The notes under the pieces are model-generated. The model was not told where the DNA came from. It saw only the letters and a list, made by a program, of their open reading frames with translations, and made no database searches. A stretch of DNA of 64,000 nt from Streptomyces griseicoloratus (GTDB lineage Bacteria; Actinomycetota; Actinomycetes; Streptomycetales; Streptomycetaceae), in assembly GCF_014534645.1 (NCBI RefSeq), contig NZ_JACVQF010000200.1, positions 490,582 through 554,581 of the forward strand. The letters run 5' to 3'. Positions 8,641 through 17,485 of this stretch are shown here, one piece after another (within the stretch, counting starts at the first letter, position 1; the number at the start of each line of letters is the position of its first letter). A program made the position numbers and the translations under genes.

Positions 8641-10037
8641 CATGCTCCTACGGTGGCCGTGCCGGGGGCGGCCTGGGACGGGACGGTGCCGGCGTCGTCG
8701 TCGAGGGTCGTGGTGCCGTACGTCCTGATCCAGCCGGCGTAGCCGAGGACGCAGTAGAGGACGAACGCGGCCAGCAGGGAGTTCAGGGCGGGGATGCCGC
8801 CGTCGTAGAACTTGCCGACACAGAACGCGACCGCCCAGATGACGAGGGACATCGGCACCCAGGTCGGCGAGGTGGCGGGCAGGGTCCCGGCCTCGCGGGT
8901 GGCGTCCAGGGGCGCACGCGTGCGGCGCACCACCCAGTACTCGGCGACGATGATGCCGCCCACCGGCGGGATGGCCACGCCCAGCACGGACAGGAAGTCG
9001 GTGAAGTGGGTCATGATGCCGACCGCGGACAGGACGGTGCCGGCGACGCCGAGGGCGATGGTGACCGCGCCGCGGTGCAGGCGCTTGCCGAAGACGACCT
9101 GGAAGAAGTTGACGACGCCGAGCGAGGAGCCGTACAGGTTCCAGTCGTTGATCTTCGCCGTGGACATCAGGACGACGAGCACGCCGAAGACGCCGGAGGT
9201 CGAGAGCACGATCTGCGAGACCTGGCCGCTGCCGACCATGTGGCCGAGCAGGACGCCGGTCAGGCCGACTATGTACTCGGACAGGATCATCGACGAGGCG
9301 CTCTGCAGGAAGACGTGGCTGCCCTTGCGGTTGTAGCGGGTCATCTCCGGCGAGACGATCGCGCCCGTCATGTAGCCGCCCGCGATGGCGGTCGCGGCGA
9401 CGGCGAGCGGGATGCTCTCCCCGGGCGCCGGGGAGTGGATCAGCTCGGACAGCGAGTGGTCGCTCAGGGCGTCGGTGACCGACCAGGCGACCATCGCGAA
9501 GAACAGCGGGGTGACGATCTTCGCGAAGACGGCCATGTACCGGAAGCCGAAGATGACCAGCACGGTGATCGCCACGCCGGCGACCGCGCACCACAGCCAG
9601 GACGGCCCGCCGACCAGCGAGGACACACTGTCGCCGAAGATCGTGTTCTGCACACCGAACCAGCCGACGAGGCTGATGGAGATCACCAGGCTGACCAGGG
9701 CCGAGCCGTTGCGGCCGAAGCCGACCCAGCGGGTGAGCAGCGGCGTCGCCAGGCCCTCGCGCATGCCGGCCAGGCCGATCGCGAAGATCACGACCTCCAG
9801 GATCACCGCGCCGAGGGTGAACGCGAGGAAGGCGTCCCCGAAGGACATGCCCACGCCGATGGTGGCGCCGAGGGTGAACTGCGAGATCGAGCCCGACTGG
9901 GCGAGCCACTGCAGCAGCATCGTCCAGAAGCCGAGCCGCTTCTCGCGCGGGACGCGGGACAGCGCGTAGTCGTCGCTGCCCACCGCTCTGGCGCCGCCGG
10001 TCTCCGGGGCGGCGTCGGTGTTGTAGTGCGCGGCCAT
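8640..10037 (-). CDS. NCS1-family cytosine/purine permease-like transporter
   Basis: About 465 residues with 12 predicted membrane helices. The N-terminal part carries the NCS1 signature region (REKRLGFWTMLLQWLAQSGS), and a TGAIVSPEMTRYNR segment in the middle matches CodB-type proteins. The family imports nucleobases, hydantoins, allantoin, thiamine precursors and the like with H+ or Na+. Start: a GTG at 10043 overlaps the DUF1177 stop (GTGA), while the ATG at 10037 lies 8 bases from GGGAG and is preferred. Stop overlaps the M20 gene start. A second NCS1 protein in this window (44.5 kb) is only distantly similar. Confidence 0.9.
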   Translation of the reverse strand: MAAHYNTDAAPETGGARAVGSDDYALSRVPREKRLGFWTMLLQWLAQSGSISQFTLGATIGVGMSFGDAFLAFTLGAVILEVVIFAIGLAGMREGLATPLLTRWVGFGRNGSALVSLVISISLVGWFGVQNTIFGDSVSSLVGGPSWLWCAVAGVAITVLVIFGFRYMAVFAKIVTPLFFAMVAWSVTDALSDHSLSELIHSPAPGESIPLAVAATAIAGGYMTGAIVSPEMTRYNRKGSHVFLQSASSMILSEYIVGLTGVLLGHMVGSGQVSQIVLSTSGVFGVLVVLMSTAKINDWNLYGSSLGVVNFFQVVFGKRLHRGAVTIALGVAGTVLSAVGIMTHFTDFLSVLGVAIPPVGGIIVAEYWVVRRTRAPLDATREAGTLPATSPTWVPMSLVIWAVAFCVGKFYDGGIPALNSLLAAFVLYCVLGYAGWIRTYGTTTLDDDAGTVPSQAAPGTATVGA

Positions 10038-10039
10038 GA

Positions 10040-10993
10040 TCACGACTCCCTGGGGGCGCGGCCGAAGGTCTGCAGGTGTGCCAGCGAGCCGTAACGGGAC
10101 ACGAGCGAGTCGAACTCCTGGGCATCGTGGAACTCCAGGCGTCCGCCGCCGTAGGCCTTCGCGGTCTCGACGGCGAACCGGGCCGCGGCCGCGATGTCGG
10201 TCTCGTGGCTCGCGCCCGTCTGGCAGCCGGGCACCGCCGCCGCGGAGGTGATCGCGAGGCCGACGACCGGAGCGGCCGTCGCCGTGGCCGGCTGCAGGAT
10301 CGAATTGATGTGGTGTACACCGTTACCGTACGGGGTGATGTCCTGGGTGGTCACCGGGTACGTGACCAACGGCTCACCGGTCACGACGGCCAGCAGCTGA
10401 CCGAGCTGGTCGCTGACCTTGAGCACCCAGCCCTCCTTGACGGTGGGCGACAGGGCGAGGCCCTTGTGGTTGATGATCCGGTTGCCCTTGGTGGTGTCGA
10501 TGGAGAGCACCGCCTCCATCTCGCCCGTGACCTCGTGCCGGTTCATGGTCGCGATGTCGACCGGCGAGTCCATGAACGGCACCGGGTCGTGCGGTGCGGT
10601 CGGGGCGTCCGGGCAGATGTGCGTCGCGACGACCACGTCGCCGTCGAGCACGTCCCCGCGGCGGCGCATGTCGAGCAGCTTGGCGGCGGTGGCCAGCGCG
10701 GCCACCGCGCCGTCGGCGTCGGAGACCAGGCCGGTCATCTCCGGGCGCGCCCCGACGCCGCCCAGCCGCCCCACCACACCGAGGGTGCGGGCCGGGCCGC
10801 CGCCGGTCCGGCCGTTGCGGCCCGGGATGCGGACGAGCACGAAGTCCGTCGAGCCGCGCTCGCCGGTGACGGTGGTGACCTCCGCGCCGGAGCCCTCGGG
10901 CCCCGCGACGGAGTCGAGGTGGGCCGCGACGCGCTTGCCGTCGACGTCGGGATCGTCCAGCAGATCCACGATGTCCAGGACGTACTTCAACAT
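10040..10993 (-). CDS. DUF1177-family protein
   Basis: 317 residues, start MLKYVLDIVDLLDDPDVDG, preceded by AGGAGAACTGCCCC. Conserved-looking blocks include VVATHICPDAPTAPHDPVPFM and EAVLSIDTTKGNRI, plus a Cys-containing PGCQTGASHETD near the C-terminus. No signal peptide or membrane segment, so it is cytoplasmic. I recognise it as the DUF1177 family, whose reaction is not established. It is the promoter-proximal gene of a unit with an NCS1 permease and an M20 hydrolase (GTGA overlap), divergent from an IclR regulator, so it is probably an enzyme of the same catabolic route. The His/Asp/Cys-rich blocks could be a metal site (inference). Confidence 0.85.
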   Translation of the reverse strand: MLKYVLDIVDLLDDPDVDGKRVAAHLDSVAGPEGSGAEVTTVTGERGSTDFVLVRIPGRNGRTGGGPARTLGVVGRLGGVGARPEMTGLVSDADGAVAALATAAKLLDMRRRGDVLDGDVVVATHICPDAPTAPHDPVPFMDSPVDIATMNRHEVTGEMEAVLSIDTTKGNRIINHKGLALSPTVKEGWVLKVSDQLGQLLAVVTGEPLVTYPVTTQDITPYGNGVHHINSILQPATATAAPVVGLAITSAAAVPGCQTGASHETDIAAAARFAVETAKAYGGGRLEFHDAQEFDSLVSRYGSLAHLQTFGRAPRES

Positions 10994-11053
10994 GGGGCAG
11001 TTCTCCTGATCCGCACCTGGGGCGGTGCTGACAGCAGGTTCGTGATCCGTTAA

Positions 11054-11085
11054 CGTTCTCCGCAACTGTTTCCCGTTATCTGCAA
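11054..11085. promoter_or_regulatory. Candidate IclR operator: two direct repeats
   Basis: CGTTCTCCGCAA (11054-11065) and CGTTATCTGCAA (11074-11085), 10 of 12 bases identical and exactly 20 bases apart, about two helical turns. They sit in the 149-bp region between the divergent DUF1177 operon and the IclR gene, where such a regulator would act on both. Function is inferred. Confidence 0.5.
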
Positions 11086-11142
11086 TTCAGGTCTGAATGG
11101 CGAGATGCGCGGGACAGTGGCGACCGAGTGAGAGGAGCTGCC

Positions 11143-11976
11143 GTGACCGGTCAGCCCGTGCAGCCCGCCGACCGGAAGACCCCGGCCGGGGCGTTGCAGA
11201 CCGTCGACCGCGCCCTGCTGGTGCTGCTGGCGTTCGAGCGCACCCGGCCCGACTGGGGCGTCACGGAGATCGCCGGCGAGTTCGGCTGGGACACCTCGGT
11301 CGCCCAGCGCCTGCTCTCGACGCTCGCGGGACGCGGCTTCCTGGTCTCCGACCCGGCGACCCGCCGCTACCGCATCGGCCCGGCCGCCCTGCGCCTGGGC
11401 CGCCTCTGGGAGCGCTCGGGCTCCCTGGAACTGCTCGCGGAACCGGTCCTGCAGGAACTGCGGGCGGCGACCGGCGACACGGTGCTGTTCTGCCTGCCCG
11501 ACAGCTTCCACATGCGCTGTGTGGCGGCCGTCGAGGGCGAGGAGGGGCCGCTGCGCTACTACCCGCTGGTCGGCGAGCTGTACCCGGCGCACGCCGGTGC
11601 GACCAGCAAGTCGTACTACGCCTTCCTGCCGGACGACCAGCGCCACCGGCTCTTCCACGGCCGTCCCATGGCGCGCTTCACGGAGCGCACGGTCACCGAC
11701 CCCGACCAGCTGGAGCGCGAGTTCCGGCAGGTGCGGGCGCAGGGCTGGGCCTGGACGGTCGGCGAGTACGACAGCGGCATCGGCACCGTCGCGGTGCCGG
11801 TGTTCCTCGGCTCGGAGCCGTACGGCAGCCTCAGCCTCGGCGCCGCCAAGGAGCGCTTCCCCGACGGGCCCGAGGACCGGCTCGACGTGCTGCGCCGCGC
11901 CGCCCGGCTGCTGGAGCAGCGTCTGACGCACCCGCCCCAGCACCACCGCCGCCCGCGTTCCCCCCGTACAACCTGA
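11143..11976 (+). CDS. IclR-family transcriptional regulator
   Basis: 277 residues. N-terminal winged helix (about 15-75; ALQTVDRALLVLLAFE, then SVAQRLLSTLAGRGFL as recognition helix), followed by the IclR effector-binding GAF-like domain (about 90-260) with YPAHAGATSKSYYAFL, the usual GATSKA-type region. GTG at 11143 was chosen over an in-frame GTG at 11128 because AGAGGAG lies 6 bases upstream. Divergent from the DUF1177-NCS1-M20 operon and just upstream of peptidase E, so it is the likely regulator of both. The C-terminal 15 residues are His/Arg/Pro-rich and probably disordered. Confidence 0.92.
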   Translation: MTGQPVQPADRKTPAGALQTVDRALLVLLAFERTRPDWGVTEIAGEFGWDTSVAQRLLSTLAGRGFLVSDPATRRYRIGPAALRLGRLWERSGSLELLAEPVLQELRAATGDTVLFCLPDSFHMRCVAAVEGEEGPLRYYPLVGELYPAHAGATSKSYYAFLPDDQRHRLFHGRPMARFTERTVTDPDQLEREFRQVRAQGWAWTVGEYDSGIGTVAVPVFLGSEPYGSLSLGAAKERFPDGPEDRLDVLRRAARLLEQRLTHPPQHHRRPRSPRTT

Positions 11977-12034
11977 CGCACCGTCGCACCCCCGACCCGA
12001 CGCACCGATCCACCCCGCTGATGAGGACCGCCCC

Positions 12035-12760
12035 GTGAAACTGCTGCTCCTGTCCAACTCCACCCAGTACGGCCGCGGCTACCTGGAACACGCCCTCGAC
12101 ACCGTCACCGGCTTCCTGCCGGCCGGGGCCCGGCTGGCCTTCGTGCCGTACGCGCTCGCCGACCACGACGCCTACACCGCCAAGGTGCGCGAGGCGCTCA
12201 CCGGGCACGGCATCGACGTACGGGGCGTGCACGACGGCGGCGACCCGGTGGCCCGGCTCGGCGAGGCGGACGCGGTGTTCGTGGGCGGCGGCAACTCCTT
12301 CCGGCTGCTCAGCGCGCTGTACCGCACGGGGCTGCGGGAGGCGCTGATCAAGGCGGTCGGGGACGGGCTGCCCTACATGGGCGCCAGCGCGGGCACCAAC
12401 ATGGCCGCGCCCTCGCTGCGCACCACCAACGACATGCCGATCGTCCAGCCCCCGTCCTTCGAGGCGCTCGGGCTGGTGCCGTTCCAGATCAACCCGCACT
12501 ACCTCGACCCGGACCCGGACTCGACGCACAAGGGCGAGACCCGCGAGGAGCGGCTGACGGAGTTCCTGGAGGAGAACGACGTGCCCGTGCTCGGCCTGCG
12601 CGAGGGCTCCTGGCTGCGGGTCGAGGGCGACCGCGCCGTCCTCGGGGGTGAACGGGACGCCCGCCTGTTCCGTCGGGGCTCGGCCCCGCGCGAGATCCCC
12701 GTGGGCTCGGACGTGTCCGAGCTGCTGCGGATCACCGCCGAGTTCGACACGCGGGCGTAG
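12035..12760 (+). CDS. pepE: Peptidase E (alpha-aspartyl dipeptidase, S51)
   Basis: 241 residues. Starts MKLLLLSNSTQYGRGYL; nucleophile Ser in GASAGTN near residue 118; INPHYLD with the catalytic His near 155; VGGGNSFRLL near 85 forms the oxyanion region. Length matches the family (about 230-245). It cleaves dipeptides with N-terminal Asp in the cytoplasm. It follows the IclR gene by 58 bases on the same strand, which links it to the NCS1-M20 unit: the set would then handle an Asp-containing or N-acylated amino compound. A bidirectional hairpin follows. Confidence 0.93.
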   Translation: MKLLLLSNSTQYGRGYLEHALDTVTGFLPAGARLAFVPYALADHDAYTAKVREALTGHGIDVRGVHDGGDPVARLGEADAVFVGGGNSFRLLSALYRTGLREALIKAVGDGLPYMGASAGTNMAAPSLRTTNDMPIVQPPSFEALGLVPFQINPHYLDPDPDSTHKGETREERLTEFLEENDVPVLGLREGSWLRVEGDRAVLGGERDARLFRRGSAPREIPVGSDVSELLRITAEFDTRA

Positions 12761-12767
12761 ACGCGGC

Positions 12768-12799
12768 GACGCCGGAGGCACCCACCGGCCTCCGGCGTC
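12768..12799. terminator. Bidirectional hairpin between pepE and the catabolic operon
   Basis: Perfect 12-bp arms GACGCCGGAGGC (12768-12779) and GCCTCCGGCGTC (12788-12799), 8-nt loop. It sits in the 54-bp gap between two convergent genes and can end transcription from both sides. Confidence 0.75.
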
Positions 12800-12814
12800 A
12801 CACCCGGGGGTGCG

Positions 12815-13690
12815 TCAGCGCTTGATCTCCTTGATCTTCAGCATGCGCGTGATGACCTTGTCCAGCTCCTCGTCGTCGAAGACCTTCTTCCAGTCGTCGC
12901 GGACGATGGACTCGCGCCCGTAGTCCATGGCGATCAGGCAGGCGTCCGAGAAGGGGTTGGAGCCCTTCAGGGTGTTGGCCAGGGCGACCTGGGTGTGACC
13001 CAGCAGCATCGCGCGGGCGGCCTTCTCCGGGACGCCGACGGTGTGGACGGTCTCGTGCAGGGCCTCGGTGAGCAGGGCGCCGACCATGCAGGCGATGGTC
13101 TCGACGAGGGTGGGCTCCAGCACGGCGAGCTGCTTGACGGTGACCCAGTGGACGTCGACCACGGGGGCGTACATCACGCGGATGACGGCCTCGGCCAGCT
13201 CCTGCCTGCCGGCGTCCCCGCCCTCGTACGCGGCGACGACCTCCTGCGGGGCGGCGATGCCGCCGAAGGTGTCCTGCCACTCCTCCTTGGTGGTGCGCTC
13301 CAGGAACACCGACGGGTGGCAGGGGTGGGCGCAGGCGTAGTGGATGTCCTCGCGTGCGAAGAGCAGACCGGCGTAGGCGGCGGCCGGGTCGAGGGTGAGG
13401 ACGATCGTGCCCGGCTTCATCAGCGGCACCAGTTCCTCGGAGACCTTGCCGAGGACGACGTCCGGGACGGCGAGGATCACCACGTCGGCCTCGGCGGCGG
13501 CGTCGGCGGACTCGGTCAGCTCCCGGCCGAGGCCGCGGATCAGGTCCTGGCCCTTGGGGGACGCCTCGCTGAAGAGCACCCGGAAGTCGCTCTTGACCAG
13601 GTTGTTGGAGACGCGCTGGCCCATCTTGCCGGCGGCCCCGATGACGGCGACGGTCTTCACGCCGGCCTGGGTCTGGATCTCGGTGGCCAT
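12815..13690 (-). CDS. NAD(P)-binding oxidoreductase with PGDH-type C-terminal domain
   Basis: 291 residues. N-terminal Rossmann fold with VAVIGAAGKMGQRVSNNL (about 12-29). After VVILAVPDVVLG and the HYACAHPCHPSVF segment comes an all-helical C-terminal part related to 6-phosphogluconate or 3-hydroxyacid dehydrogenases. This is the family annotated as phosphogluconate dehydrogenase C-terminal-domain protein, which includes sugar-acid oxidoisomerases such as ApnO (family knowledge). Last gene of the operon; its ATG directly follows the TAA of the epimerase gene. It probably oxidises or isomerises a four- or five-carbon sugar or sugar acid that feeds the isomerases; the exact substrate is unknown. 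Confidence 0.8.
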   Translation of the reverse strand: MATEIQTQAGVKTVAVIGAAGKMGQRVSNNLVKSDFRVLFSEASPKGQDLIRGLGRELTESADAAAEADVVILAVPDVVLGKVSEELVPLMKPGTIVLTLDPAAAYAGLLFAREDIHYACAHPCHPSVFLERTTKEEWQDTFGGIAAPQEVVAAYEGGDAGRQELAEAVIRVMYAPVVDVHWVTVKQLAVLEPTLVETIACMVGALLTEALHETVHTVGVPEKAARAMLLGHTQVALANTLKGSNPFSDACLIAMDYGRESIVRDDWKKVFDDEELDKVITRMLKIKEIKR

Positions 13691-14491
13691 TTACTTGCTC
13701 CTCAGAAGAGTGGTGATGCTGTGCTGCGTCCACTGGTGTTCGAGCCGGGCGGTGGCGTCGTAGCCCTCGTCCTGCCACGGGAGCCAGTGCTCCACGATCT
13801 GGTTGATGCCGCTCTCTCGCGGGCGTACGGCGGCGATCATGCCGTCGTAGTCGAGCAGGCCCTCGCCGAGCGGGCAGCCGGCGTAGGTGAAGCCGACCCA
13901 GCCGTCGCGGCGGGTGAACGCGAAGTCCTTGACGTGGATGTTGACCACGTGCGGCGCGGTGGCGGCCACGACGTCCGCGGGGCGTTCCAGCCGGGCGACG
14001 CTGTTGCCGGGGTCCAGGACGACGCCGAGGTGCGGGCTGTCGACGGCGCGTACGACGGTCATCAGGTCGTCGGTGGCCACCTGCTCGTAGGTCTCCAGGC
14101 CCAGGGTCACGCCGGCGTCGGCGTAGCGGGGCACCGCCTCCTTCAGCAGGGCGACCGCCTCGGTGGTGTCCGGCCGGTGGTCCGCCGTGTTGAGCATGGA
14201 GCGCACCAGGGTGACGCCCAGCTCGCCCGCCATGTCCAGGTACTTCCGCAGGTGTCCGGGGCGGATGCCGCGGGTGCCGAGTTCCAGGCGCAGGCCGAGG
14301 CCGTCGGCGGTGGCGCGGAGGTCGGCGAGCTGCTCGGTGTCGTAGGACTCGATGGGGGCGTAGTCGCAGATCTGGAAGACCTGTCCGCCGAGGCGGGCGG
14401 TGTCCGTCAGCATCTCGGTGAGGGTCATCGGCCGCGGTGCGCGGGCGGAGATGCGCCAGAAGTAGGCGTAGGTGCTGATGCCGTACGCCAT
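13691..14491 (-). CDS. Sugar phosphate isomerase/epimerase (xylose isomerase-like TIM barrel)
   Basis: 266 residues with the AP-endonuclease-2-type TIM barrel. The metal-binding residues are visible: Glu in LGLETYEQ, Asp/Asn in VVLDPGNSVA, His in NIHVKDFAF (HVKD) and the final Glu in QIVEHWLPW. Starts MAYGISTYAYFWRIS. The ATG shares one base with the upstream TIM stop; a GTG three bases earlier is possible. No membrane segments. Within the operon it would interconvert ketoses or epimerise a ketose (as in hydroxypyruvate isomerase, tagatose epimerase and related enzymes); which reaction cannot be told. Confidence 0.85.
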   Translation of the reverse strand: MAYGISTYAYFWRISARAPRPMTLTEMLTDTARLGGQVFQICDYAPIESYDTEQLADLRATADGLGLRLELGTRGIRPGHLRKYLDMAGELGVTLVRSMLNTADHRPDTTEAVALLKEAVPRYADAGVTLGLETYEQVATDDLMTVVRAVDSPHLGVVLDPGNSVARLERPADVVAATAPHVVNIHVKDFAFTRRDGWVGFTYAGCPLGEGLLDYDGMIAAVRPRESGINQIVEHWLPWQDEGYDATARLEHQWTQHSITTLLRSK

Positions 14492-15264
14492 CACGCCACC
14501 GCCGGCGGGGTGCGGATCTCGTCCAGGATCGCCTCGACGTTCGCCGGGTCGTGCGCGAACCGGCCGAGGAAGAGCCCTTCGGCGGTGCCCTCCAGGCGGG
14601 TGAGCAGGCCGGGGCCGGCGCTGCCGCCGTAGATGACGGTCGAACCGGGGTGCCCCGGACGGCTGTCGAGCCAGTCCCGCAACGCGGTGCAGACGGTGGC
14701 GATGTGCTCGGTGGAGGCGGGCTCGGGTGCGCCGATGGCCCACTGGGGTTCGTAGGCGAGGACGACTGCGCCGTCGAGTCCGTGCAGCAGGCGCTCGGCC
14801 TCGGCGACCGTGCGCCGCGCCGCCTCCTCCGGCGGGACCTGGTCGCGTTCGCCCACGCACAGCACCGGCGTGAGTCCGTTGCGCAGGGCGGCGGCGGTCT
14901 TGGCGGCGACGACCATGTCCCCCTCGCCGTACAGGCGGCGGCGCTCGGCGTGGCCGACCTCGGCGTAGCGGCAGCCGATCTCCTTCAGGAACGGGCCGCC
15001 GACCTCGCCGGTGTAGGGGCCGGTGTCCTCGGTGGCGATGTCCTGGGCGCCGAGCGCGATGCCGTACGGGGTGAGGATGCCGGCGGCCGGGACGATGGCC
15101 GGGAAGGCGGGGAGGACGAACAGGCGGGCGGCGCCGGAGGTGACGGCGGGGTGCCGGTGGGCCAGGCCGGCGACCTTGCGGGCCCAGTTGAGGGTCTGGT
15201 GGTGGCCGAAGTACATCTTCAGGCTCACCCCCAGCAGGACGGGGGGTGTGGCGGGGCCGGACAT
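14491..15264 (-). CDS. Triose-phosphate isomerase family protein (EryH-like candidate)
   Basis: 257-residue TIM-family enzyme. Catalytic residues are visible: Lys in GVSLKMYFG (normally NxK), His in VGHAERR (normally GHSERR), Glu in LAYEPQWAIG, and a phosphate-gripping IYGGSAGPGLL loop. The active-site Asn before Lys is replaced by Ser and HSERR by HAERR, so it is a divergent paralog rather than the glycolytic enzyme. In erythritol and threitol pathways EryH, a TIM paralog, converts L-tetrulose phosphate to its D form (established). Encoded between RpiB-like and epimerase genes with one-base overlaps at both ends, which supports that role. Confidence 0.85.
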   Translation of the reverse strand: MSGPATPPVLLGVSLKMYFGHHQTLNWARKVAGLAHRHPAVTSGAARLFVLPAFPAIVPAAGILTPYGIALGAQDIATEDTGPYTGEVGGPFLKEIGCRYAEVGHAERRRLYGEGDMVVAAKTAAALRNGLTPVLCVGERDQVPPEEAARRTVAEAERLLHGLDGAVVLAYEPQWAIGAPEPASTEHIATVCTALRDWLDSRPGHPGSTVIYGGSAGPGLLTRLEGTAEGLFLGRFAHDPANVEAILDEIRTPPAVA

Positions 15265-15737
15265 CAGGCGGCGGCCTCGCCGTTCTCGTAGTCGCACATC
15301 AGCTGGACCTTGGCCGCCGACGCCGAGGACTCGTCGAAGCGGTAGGTGAGCCACTCGGCGGCCAGGCGGCGGGCGAGTTCCAGGCCGATGACCCGCTGGC
15401 CGAAGGTGAGGATCTGCGCGTTGTTGGAGAGGATCGCCCGCTCGACGGAGAAGGAGTCGTGGGCGGTGACGGCGCGGATGCCCTTGACCTTGTTGGCGGC
15501 GATGGCCACGCCCAGGCCGGTGCCGCACACCAGGAGGGCGCGGTCGGCGTCGCCGCGGGCGACCATCTCGGCGGCGGCGATGGCGACCTTGGGGTAGGCG
15601 GTGTGGCCGTCGGCGTCGACGCCCACGTCGGTGACCTCGGCGACCAGGGAGCTGTTCTGCAGGTCCTGCTTGAGGGCTTCCTTGTACTGGTGGCCGGCGT
15701 CGTCGGATCCGACGACGATGCGGAGCTTGTCGGTCAT
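15264..15737 (-). CDS. rpiB: RpiB/LacAB-family isomerase (EryI/DerI-like candidate)
   Basis: 157 residues, the usual length for RpiB. Starts [19 protein letters not shown] (Asp and His of the substrate site); [16 protein letters not shown] carries the catalytic Cys and phosphate-binding loop; [22 protein letters not shown] follows as in the family. RpiB proteins interconvert ribose and ribulose 5-phosphates, but EryI and DerI of the same family make D-erythrose 4-phosphate from tetrulose phosphate. The kinase and TIM-paralog neighbours make the latter more likely here (inference). ATG 11 bases after the kinase stop. Confidence 0.88.
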   Translation of the reverse strand: MTDKLRIVVGSDDAGHQYKEALKQDLQNSSLVAEVTDVGVDADGHTAYPKVAIAAAEMVARGDADRALLVCGTGLGVAIAANKVKGIRAVTAHDSFSVERAILSNNAQILTFGQRVIGLELARRLAAEWLTYRFDESSASAAKVQLMCDYENGEAAA

Positions 15738-15748
15738 GTCGGCTTTCC

Positions 15749-17485
15749 TCAGTGGTGGTTGAGCAGTACGCCGTGCACGGCGCGGGTGATCAGGGCGAGC
15801 GAGTGGGCGCCGGCGTCCGGCGTGCCGAGGGACTTCTCGGCGTGCGGCCGGGCCCGGCCCTTGCGGGGCAGCAGGCCGGCGGTGGCGGCGGCCGCGGCCT
15901 CGGCGGCACCGGCGGCGCGGTCCCAGGCAGTGGTGAGGCGCAGGCCCTCGGAGACGGCGGCGGCGAGGGTGTCGGCGAAGGGGACGAGGACGTCGACCAT
16001 CGTCTTGTCGCCGACCTCGGCCCCGCCCAGCCGGCGCACGGCGGCGGAGGCCTCCGTGACCCCTTCCGCGACGCGGGCGGCGGTGGGGGCCTCCTGGTCG
16101 CCGAGGGCGTTGCCGACGGCGCGCAGGATGGTGCCCCACAGGGCGCCGGAGGTGCCGCCCGCCTTGTCGGCCCAGGCGTCGGCGGCATGCGCGAGGACGG
16201 TGCCGGCGCCCGCGCCGAGTTCGTGGGCGTCGGCGGCGGCCCGGCGGGCGGCGGTGGAGCCGCGCTGCATGCCGATGCCGTGGTCGCCGTCGCCGGCCAC
16301 GGCGTCGATGCGGCCGAGCTCGTCCACGTGCGCGTCGACGGTGACGGCCACGGCGTCGAGTGCGGCCAGGACGGCGCCGGCGGCGTGCCGGGAGGCTTCG
16401 GACGCGGCGGGGATGCCCGCCTCCGGCGCCTCATCGGCCGCGCGGACCGGGCCGGAGGCGGGCGCCTCGGGCTCGCCGAGGGCGCCCTTGCGGTAGGCGG
16501 GGGTGTCGGCCGGGGCGCGCCACAGCTCTTCCAGGCGGTCGTCCAGCCAGGTGAGGGTGAGGGAGACGCCGGCCATGTCGAAGCTGGTGACGAGTTCCCC
16601 GACCTCGGGGTCGACGATCTCCACGCCGGCCTCGTCGAGGAGGGCCGCGACCTTGCGGTAGACGACGAACAGTTCCTCGTACTTGACCGAGCCGAGGCCG
16701 TTGAGGATCACGGCGGCGCGCCGTCCGCCGGGGCGCCCGACGTCCTCGGGGAGTTCCTTCAGCAGCGTGCCGACCAGGAGGCGGGCCGCCTCGTCGGCGG
16801 TGGGCAGGGGCTCCTCGCCGATGCCCGGCTCCCCGTGGATGCCGAGGCCGACGGCCATGCGGGCCTCGGGGACGGTGAACAGGGGGTGGTCGGCGCCGGG
16901 CAGGGTGCAGCCGGAGAACGCGATACCGAAGGAGCGGGTACGGGCGTTCGCGCGTTCTGCGACGGCCAGCACCTCCTCCAGCGGCAGGCCCTGTTCGGCC
17001 GCCGCGGCCGCCGCCTTGAAGACGGGCAGGTCGCCGGCGATGCCACGCCGCTTCGCGGACTCCCCGGGGGCCGCGCTGGAGATGTCGTCGGTGACGGCGA
17101 AGGTCCGTGCGTCGATGCCGTCGGCGGCGAGCCGCTCGGCGGCCTGCCCGAAGTGCAGGACGTCGCCGGCGTAGTTGCCGTACATCAGCAGCACACCGGC
17201 GCCGCCGTGCGCGGCCCGGGCCACGGAGCGGATCTGCTGGGCGGAGGGGGAGGCGAAGACGTTGCCGACCGCCGCGCCGTGCGCCAGGCCCCGGCCGACC
17301 AGCCCGGAGAAGGCGGGGTAGTGGCCCGAGCCGCCGCCGATCACCACGGCCACCTGACCGGCCGGGGTGGCGCCGGCCCGGACGACACCGCCGGTGACGG
17401 GCCGGACCCGGCGCCGGTGCGCGGCGGTGAAGCCTTCCAGTGCCTCGTCGGCGAAGGCGGCGGGGTCGTTGAACAGACGGGTCAT
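15749..17485 (-). CDS. Dihydroxyacetone kinase-family protein (DhaK-DhaL fusion)
   Basis: 578 residues. DhaK half (about 1-335) has [27 protein letters not shown] and the covalent substrate His in GLGIHGEPG near 220. DhaL half (about 375-578) has the Mg-ATP Asp cluster [13 protein letters not shown] and [14 protein letters not shown]-dependent kinases of this type act on dihydroxyacetone or on L- or D-erythrulose (LerK, DerK). An Ala/Glu-rich linker joins the halves. The ATG overlaps the MFS stop (ATGA). Given the TIM- and RpiB-type neighbours, tetrulose phosphorylation is the best guess; dihydroxyacetone or triose use is the alternative. Confidence 0.9.
   Translation of the reverse strand: MTRLFNDPAAFADEALEGFTAAHRRRVRPVTGGVVRAGATPAGQVAVVIGGGSGHYPAFSGLVGRGLAHGAAVGNVFASPSAQQIRSVARAAHGGAGVLLMYGNYAGDVLHFGQAAERLAADGIDARTFAVTDDISSAAPGESAKRRGIAGDLPVFKAAAAAAEQGLPLEEVLAVAERANARTRSFGIAFSGCTLPGADHPLFTVPEARMAVGLGIHGEPGIGEEPLPTADEAARLLVGTLLKELPEDVGRPGGRRAAVILNGLGSVKYEELFVVYRKVAALLDEAGVEIVDPEVGELVTSFDMAGVSLTLTWLDDRLEELWRAPADTPAYRKGALGEPEAPASGPVRAADEAPEAGIPAASEASRHAAGAVLAALDAVAVTVDAHVDELGRIDAVAGDGDHGIGMQRGSTAARRAAADAHELGAGAGTVLAHAADAWADKAGGTSGALWGTILRAVGNALGDQEAPTAARVAEGVTEASAAVRRLGGAEVGDKTMVDVLVPFADTLAAAVSEGLRLTTAWDRAAGAAEAAAAATAGLLPRKGRARPHAEKSLGTPDAGAHSLALITRAVHGVLLNHH

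Noticed and set aside
7309-10320. Single 1003-residue frame on the minus strand
   Set aside because: Only the part from 8640 down has family motifs (M20). The upstream part is a shadow of the NCS1 permease gene in another frame, rich in Arg/Pro.
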